A stretch of 32,660 bases of DNA from Candidatus Heimdallarchaeota archaeon. GTDB lineage: Archaea > Asgardarchaeota > Heimdallarchaeia > Heimdallarchaeales > DAOWED01. Where the stretch lies: contig DAOWED010000181.1 of NCBI GenBank assembly GCA_030638685.1, positions 1 through 32,660 on the forward strand, given 5' to 3'. Of the stretch, positions 28,673 through 32,660 are shown piece by piece (the stretch's first letter is position 1; each line of letters opens with the position of its first letter). The position numbers and the translations under genes were made by a program. The notes beneath the pieces are model-generated. The model searched no databases. It saw only the letters and a list, made by a program, of their open reading frames with translations, and was not told where the DNA came from.

Positions 28673-30751
28673 ATGAATAAATCTGAATCTATACCAGCAA
28701 TTAATTTACTGGAAATATTGAAAAAACCTACTGGGGCAACTAATGAACAACTAGAAGCAATTCTTGGTTCTTTATTACTTTCTCGAGAAATAAATATTTC
28801 AAAAATTGCAGTTAGTTTAGATTTAACACCCGATGATGTAGTTTTTATCATTGAAAAGGGAGAAGAGCATAATCTTTTCTCAGGTAGATTCTTACGTTCA
28901 AGATACGTAGTAGAGAAGTACAAGTGTGCTGTTCTCATGGATAATGCGTATATACCACAAGAAGGTCTAGACATATTGGGATATCTTTCTGGAAGAAGAA
29001 ATATGGATATCTCAGAAATAGGGAGTCTATTCAAATACACAAAAGATGAGGTTTTGCAATCGTTATATTTCTTTGTTACTCACGGATATCTATCAGGACG
29101 AATGAAAAAATCAAAATTAGAAGTACTACAAGTTGTTCCTCCATCAAGTCTAACCTCCCGTTCTGAAACCCAGATGGATTTAGATAGAGAAATCATAGGT
29201 TATTGTATATTGAGAAAAAGAGTTTCTCTAGATGAATTAGTTAAAGTGTTTGATGTAACACATATACGTTTATTCCGAGATGTATTTGGTTACTTCTTAA
29301 GGGATTTAGTAAGAGGGTCAATTGATGTTTCTAAAAAAGTTATGCGAACACCAGAAATATTGATCAAACTAACTTCTCTTAAAGACCTTGAAGAAACCCC
29401 AACATTCGACGCCATTTCTTCTCGAGAAAAACTTGTTTGTGGGGTGATTCAGATGAGGAAAACTATTACTCTCTCGCAAATTGGCAAGATTATTTTGATG
29501 AATAAAGACGAGTTAATTGAAATATTGTCTTATTTTTCGTTAACAAGATTTCTTTTAGTTCAATTAACTTCAAGAGATGAAGTTCATCTCGTTGCGGAAA
29601 GACGAATTACTTCAACCAGATCATTATCTGATCTTAAATCTCTAAGTATCTTTAATTATGGAGCCCTTGTTGGAATTTTAACAACAACACCTAATATCTC
29701 AATAAAGAAAATATCCCAAAAAATGAGGCAACCCCCAATTGAAGTTCTTTTGGGGCTTACTACTCTTATTAATGAAAAAATCATTCAAGGAAGATTGTCT
29801 CCTGACCACTATTTCATCACTCAAAACATAAAAGCACAAGCAGGAGGCAGTGAACAAGGGTTAACTGAATGGGAACAAATTCTTCTTGGGATGTTAATCT
29901 CGCAAGAGAAAGCATCAGTAATATATCTCGCTGAAATACTAAAAATAAGCAGAGCAAAAGCACTTGAGTATTGTTATGAGTTTTTATCAAAAGGAGTGAT
30001 AAGGGGGCAATTACTTAATGAAAAAGATTTATTATTGCATGAACTTCCAAGAGCACCACCTCTAAACCAAGTAGAAGATTTAGCTTTAGTATATAGAGAA
30101 ATTAGAGGGTATCTGATAATGAATGGCTCGGTAAAATCAAAGGATCCATTACCCATCTGGGAACTAAAACCCAAGGAATTTATGTTTATTCTTTTCAAAC
30201 TAGTGGGATCAGGTATGATTACTGTAATGGCAAATAACAAAGAAATTATTTATGAAGAACACCATAAAGCAACTCCAACAATTGCTCTAAGAGATATTGA
30301 CCCTTCTTATACTGTTATAAGTAACTATCTTGAACAAAAAGGAACAGCCTTATCAATAAAAGATCTGTCTCGAAGGTTAAACATGGATCAAAGACTGATT
30401 ATTAAAGCGTTAGGCCTTTTCGTTTCAGATGGTTATTATCCGTTGGGAAGAATCAGAAAGAATCGGTTCGATAAAGGTGGACCATTGATGAAAATTAGAG
30501 GGAAACCAAAGTGTTATCACTGCGGGAAAGAGATAGAAAATCCCGATCTTCCATGCTCTTCGTGCAGTAAGGCTTCACCAAAATGCTCTGTTTGTAGAGG
30601 TGCTTTGGTTACAACAGATAATATAGTTAGCTGTCCTCACTGTGAACATATGGCTCACAGAGAACACATAATACATTGGTTAAACATTCGTAGCAGTTGT
30701 CCCTTATGTAAAGGTCATCTTTCAGAAAGAAACTTGGTTGTGCACAATTGA
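28673..30751 (+). CDS. Tandem winged-helix protein with MIOS/WDR59-like zinc ribbon and RING
   Basis: This 692-aa protein has two parts. Residues 20 to about 600 hold roughly eight repeats of 55-60 residues. Each has a short helix, an (I/L)S(I/L)xx(I/L) HTH-like turn, a longer helix, and a GxLxGR-like wing (modules start near 24, 93, 166, 248, 323, 396, 472, 542). They resemble tandem winged helices of PCI or ESCRT-II type. The C-terminus is a cysteine-rich module. CYHCGKEI...CSSC (614-631) is a zinc ribbon. CSVC...CPHCEHMAHREH...CPLC (638-679) is a RING with eight ligands of the order C4-H2-C2. The spacing CxxCxHxxHxxH, then 11 residues to CP, is the same as in my memory of human MIOS. A role as a scaffold or ubiquitin-type ligase is inference. 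GTGAT six bases upstream supports the start. Confidence 0.85.
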   Translation: MNKSESIPAINLLEILKKPTGATNEQLEAILGSLLLSREINISKIAVSLDLTPDDVVFIIEKGEEHNLFSGRFLRSRYVVEKYKCAVLMDNAYIPQEGLDILGYLSGRRNMDISEIGSLFKYTKDEVLQSLYFFVTHGYLSGRMKKSKLEVLQVVPPSSLTSRSETQMDLDREIIGYCILRKRVSLDELVKVFDVTHIRLFRDVFGYFLRDLVRGSIDVSKKVMRTPEILIKLTSLKDLEETPTFDAISSREKLVCGVIQMRKTITLSQIGKIILMNKDELIEILSYFSLTRFLLVQLTSRDEVHLVAERRITSTRSLSDLKSLSIFNYGALVGILTTTPNISIKKISQKMRQPPIEVLLGLTTLINEKIIQGRLSPDHYFITQNIKAQAGGSEQGLTEWEQILLGMLISQEKASVIYLAEILKISRAKALEYCYEFLSKGVIRGQLLNEKDLLLHELPRAPPLNQVEDLALVYREIRGYLIMNGSVKSKDPLPIWELKPKEFMFILFKLVGSGMITVMANNKEIIYEEHHKATPTIALRDIDPSYTVISNYLEQKGTALSIKDLSRRLNMDQRLIIKALGLFVSDGYYPLGRIRKNRFDKGGPLMKIRGKPKCYHCGKEIENPDLPCSSCSKASPKCSVCRGALVTTDNIVSCPHCEHMAHREHIIHWLNIRSSCPLCKGHLSERNLVVHN

Positions 30752-30871
30752 GCTTCAAAAAGTGAAAAATACAGTTAATTTATTTTCATATTAAATAAAA
30801 GGTTAAAATTATAAGCTTGTAAACCAATATTCTAATTAGCACGAACGGTTGATTATGTTCAACGAGGTATA

Positions 30872-32660
30872 ATGATGTCTCAAAGTACAGTTGTCGATTC
30901 GAAATTAAATGTTTTTCCAGTAATCTATATTGATCTTTATCCTGGTGAAACCAGAACCAATGTTATTTCAAGTCTTGAAAGGCTTCTTGATTTTCTTGAG
31001 ACAAATACCTCTTTTCCATTTTCTTTTGCCTTTACTGTACCATCGATTATATCATTAAAAGAACACAAAAAAATTTTTTCAAGATTAAATGCCTTACTTA
31101 AAGAAGAAAGATGCTCATTGGTTGGTACCAACTATTCATCAAGTATGCACCGTGAAACTTTTCCAGCTAGACAATATCAAATCGCTTGGCCCAAAGAACA
31201 TTATAAAGAGGCTTTCGACATTGAGCCCAAGTTTTATTGGGTTCCTGACAACTTAGTTGATTCCGTTTCTTTTTCTATTCTTCAAGAGATAGGTTATACT
31301 CATTGTTTATTTGATCATAGAATTTATACTAAGTTGTTAAAACTATCTTCTGATGAAAATGATCAAAATAGCAAAACCCCAATCACGGGAATTTGGCCTA
31401 TAACAGATTTTCGCTTATTGGGTACTAGTGGGTTGGATTTAACCATTTATGGGACCTTCAGAAATTCAAGTTCTAATGTTCCATTCTTTCAGTCAATCCC
31501 TTCCCCTTCTAGATTGATTAATCGTTTACTTAAACAATTTCGAGAAGAAGCATCTGTATCAATACTAGGATTATATTTTGATTTAAATTGGTTCGATGCA
31601 CAATTCTATTTACCTACAAGTAATGGCTTCTCATCAGATTCGTTTCTTATAGATCTTTTAGATGAGCTTAAAGACCACGAAAAGATTAATTTTATTTCAA
31701 TTAAAGATGTGCAAGAAGCTTCAATAAAGGAATATACTTTATCAAACACTCTTCCAGCAGAAACTTTTCAGCTGCTTTCATGCTCATCTCTTTCAGGGAT
31801 TCATGATTGGAAAAAGACCCCCAATACAGTTTTTTGGCAGAAAAAAGCTTCTCTAATTGAAAAACAACTAGCTGAAGCTGAAGAAACCATTAGACAAATG
31901 ACTGCGGGTGAGGTAAGTGAAACTAGTGATAAAACTAGCGCTTCAGACCGGTTACTCAAGAATGCATGGGAGTTATTTCTAATCACTCAATCAAAATTAG
32001 GTTTTCTAGGCTCAGGGGATGTAAATGGTTTTCACAACGGAATTATTTTATATCATAAGAGATGGGAGCGAATGAAGTTGGCAATATTATACATGCAAGC
32101 AAGCATTTCAAAATTGATTTCACCATCTTCTTTCTCAACCTTTGAGGATTTACTGGGGATAGGCTCATTACAATTACATGCCGGTTCTCCAAAATTAAGC
32201 TTCATTCTGGCAACAAAGTATGGGGCAAGAATAACTCATTTGTTTAATAGAGAGACAGGAGTAGTATATACTGCAAATGACGTTCTAAGCGAAAGGAGTG
32301 ACTTCTCTTTTTCAGATGATGATATTGGCATTTTTGCAGACAGCTATAGTGAAATCGGTTTCCCATTGTACACATTAGCAAATGAACCATTTGCTTGCTC
32401 ACAGCTGACAAAAAATTCATGGATATTTACAAAATTGATCGCAAATGAATTGATTGTAACAAAACACTATGAATTGGATAACACAGAAGCGATCATAAAA
32501 TTAACTTATAGTTTTCAAAACATCCTTGAAAAGCCCATAACGGGTGAATTTGAAACCTATTGTTCATTTGCTCCAGATGCTTTTAGTGTACTAAAAGAGG
32601 GGTCAAACCTACTTGAAATGTCACTTGAGGAACAGGGAAGTAAAAAGATAGGAAGAATCA
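30872..32660 (+). CDS. GH57-like glycoside hydrolase family protein, cut by the window end
   Basis: The frame is open from the tandem ATG codons at 30872/30875 to the last base, about 596 residues, and continues outside. It is missing from the ORF track because no stop is reached. The N-terminal part follows GH57 alpha-glucan enzymes: LNALLKEERCSLVGTNYSSSMHRETFPARQ, then FYWVPDNLVDSVSFSILQEIGYTHCLFDH, in the style of the W(L)xERVWEP...GI.Y...D region. A later GDVNGFHNGIILYHKRWERMKLAI resembles the NDxYWHGVFGGLYLPHLR segment, and KYGARITHLFNRETG resembles the start of the beta domain. The usual nucleophile Glu seems to be Asp (WVPDN, residue 125). GAGGT lies just upstream. The call is from pattern memory and is moderate. 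Confidence 0.55.
   Translation, partial: MMSQSTVVDSKLNVFPVIYIDLYPGETRTNVISSLERLLDFLETNTSFPFSFAFTVPSIISLKEHKKIFSRLNALLKEERCSLVGTNYSSSMHRETFPARQYQIAWPKEHYKEAFDIEPKFYWVPDNLVDSVSFSILQEIGYTHCLFDHRIYTKLLKLSSDENDQNSKTPITGIWPITDFRLLGTSGLDLTIYGTFRNSSSNVPFFQSIPSPSRLINRLLKQFREEASVSILGLYFDLNWFDAQFYLPTSNGFSSDSFLIDLLDELKDHEKINFISIKDVQEASIKEYTLSNTLPAETFQLLSCSSLSGIHDWKKTPNTVFWQKKASLIEKQLAEAEETIRQMTAGEVSETSDKTSASDRLLKNAWELFLITQSKLGFLGSGDVNGFHNGIILYHKRWERMKLAILYMQASISKLISPSSFSTFEDLLGIGSLQLHAGSPKLSFILATKYGARITHLFNRETGVVYTANDVLSERSDFSFSDDDIGIFADSYSEIGFPLYTLANEPFACSQLTKNSWIFTKLIANELIVTKHYELDNTEAIIKLTYSFQNILEKPITGEFETYCSFAPDAFSVLKEGSNLLEMSLEEQGSKKIGRI

Overview
The window is AT-rich archaeal DNA. The evidence is archaeal ribosomal proteins (eS31/S27ae, eS24, eS6, eS1/S3Ae, uS15), aIF2-gamma, Rpo7, Spt4, a DUF359-type dephospho-CoA kinase, GTGA-type Shine-Dalgarno motifs, TATA-like promoters, and a tRNA-Arg with an intron at the canonical 37/38 position. 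A RING-type zinc domain that closely resembles the C-terminal domain of eukaryotic MIOS/WDR59-type (GATOR2/SEA) proteins, together with winged-helix-rich and membrane proteins of unknown function, suggests an Asgard archaeon, perhaps of the Heimdallarchaeia type. That placement is an inference; no marker was aligned.

Layout. 0-7 kb: edge of a minus-strand gene, a DUF2095-like protein, a radical SAM protein, a GlmU-like nucleotidylyltransferase/acyltransferase, an unrecognised soluble protein and a 682-aa membrane protein. 7-13.2 kb: the translation block. eS24-eS31 (minus) diverges from aIF2-gamma plus a PIN-domain protein (plus). These converge on a minus-strand run uS15 - DHH/RecJ-like - Pcc1-like - eS1 - eS6. 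13.3-16.2 kb: a complete oxygen-independent NAD module, nadC diverging from nadX-nadA, with an inverted repeat in the divergent promoter. 16.2-19.4 kb: a small membrane protein, then a pair formed by a membrane protein with winged helix and zinc ribbon and a TrmB-like regulator with a C-terminal PH/GRAM-like domain. 19.6-21.3 kb: rpo7 - spt4 - dephospho-CoA kinase, then the tRNA-Arg(CCU). 21.3-24.9 kb: accessory-looking minus-strand genes: a small winged-helix regulator, a spacer with two copies of TTCGCA-N7-TGCGAA, a solitary N6-adenine-type DNA methyltransferase and a two-HTH Lrp/AsnC-like protein. 25-30.8 kb: an ABC ATPase, two polytopic membrane proteins, an unrecognised 375-aa protein and the 692-aa protein with about eight winged-helix repeats and a RING. 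30.9 kb to the end: a GH57-like protein cut by the window edge.

The most unusual item is the 692-aa protein. Next are the TrmB/PH fusion with its membrane partner, the paired palindromes beside the small regulator, and an aIF2-gamma P-loop in which both usual histidines are replaced. No CRISPR array, insertion sequence or rRNA gene was seen.
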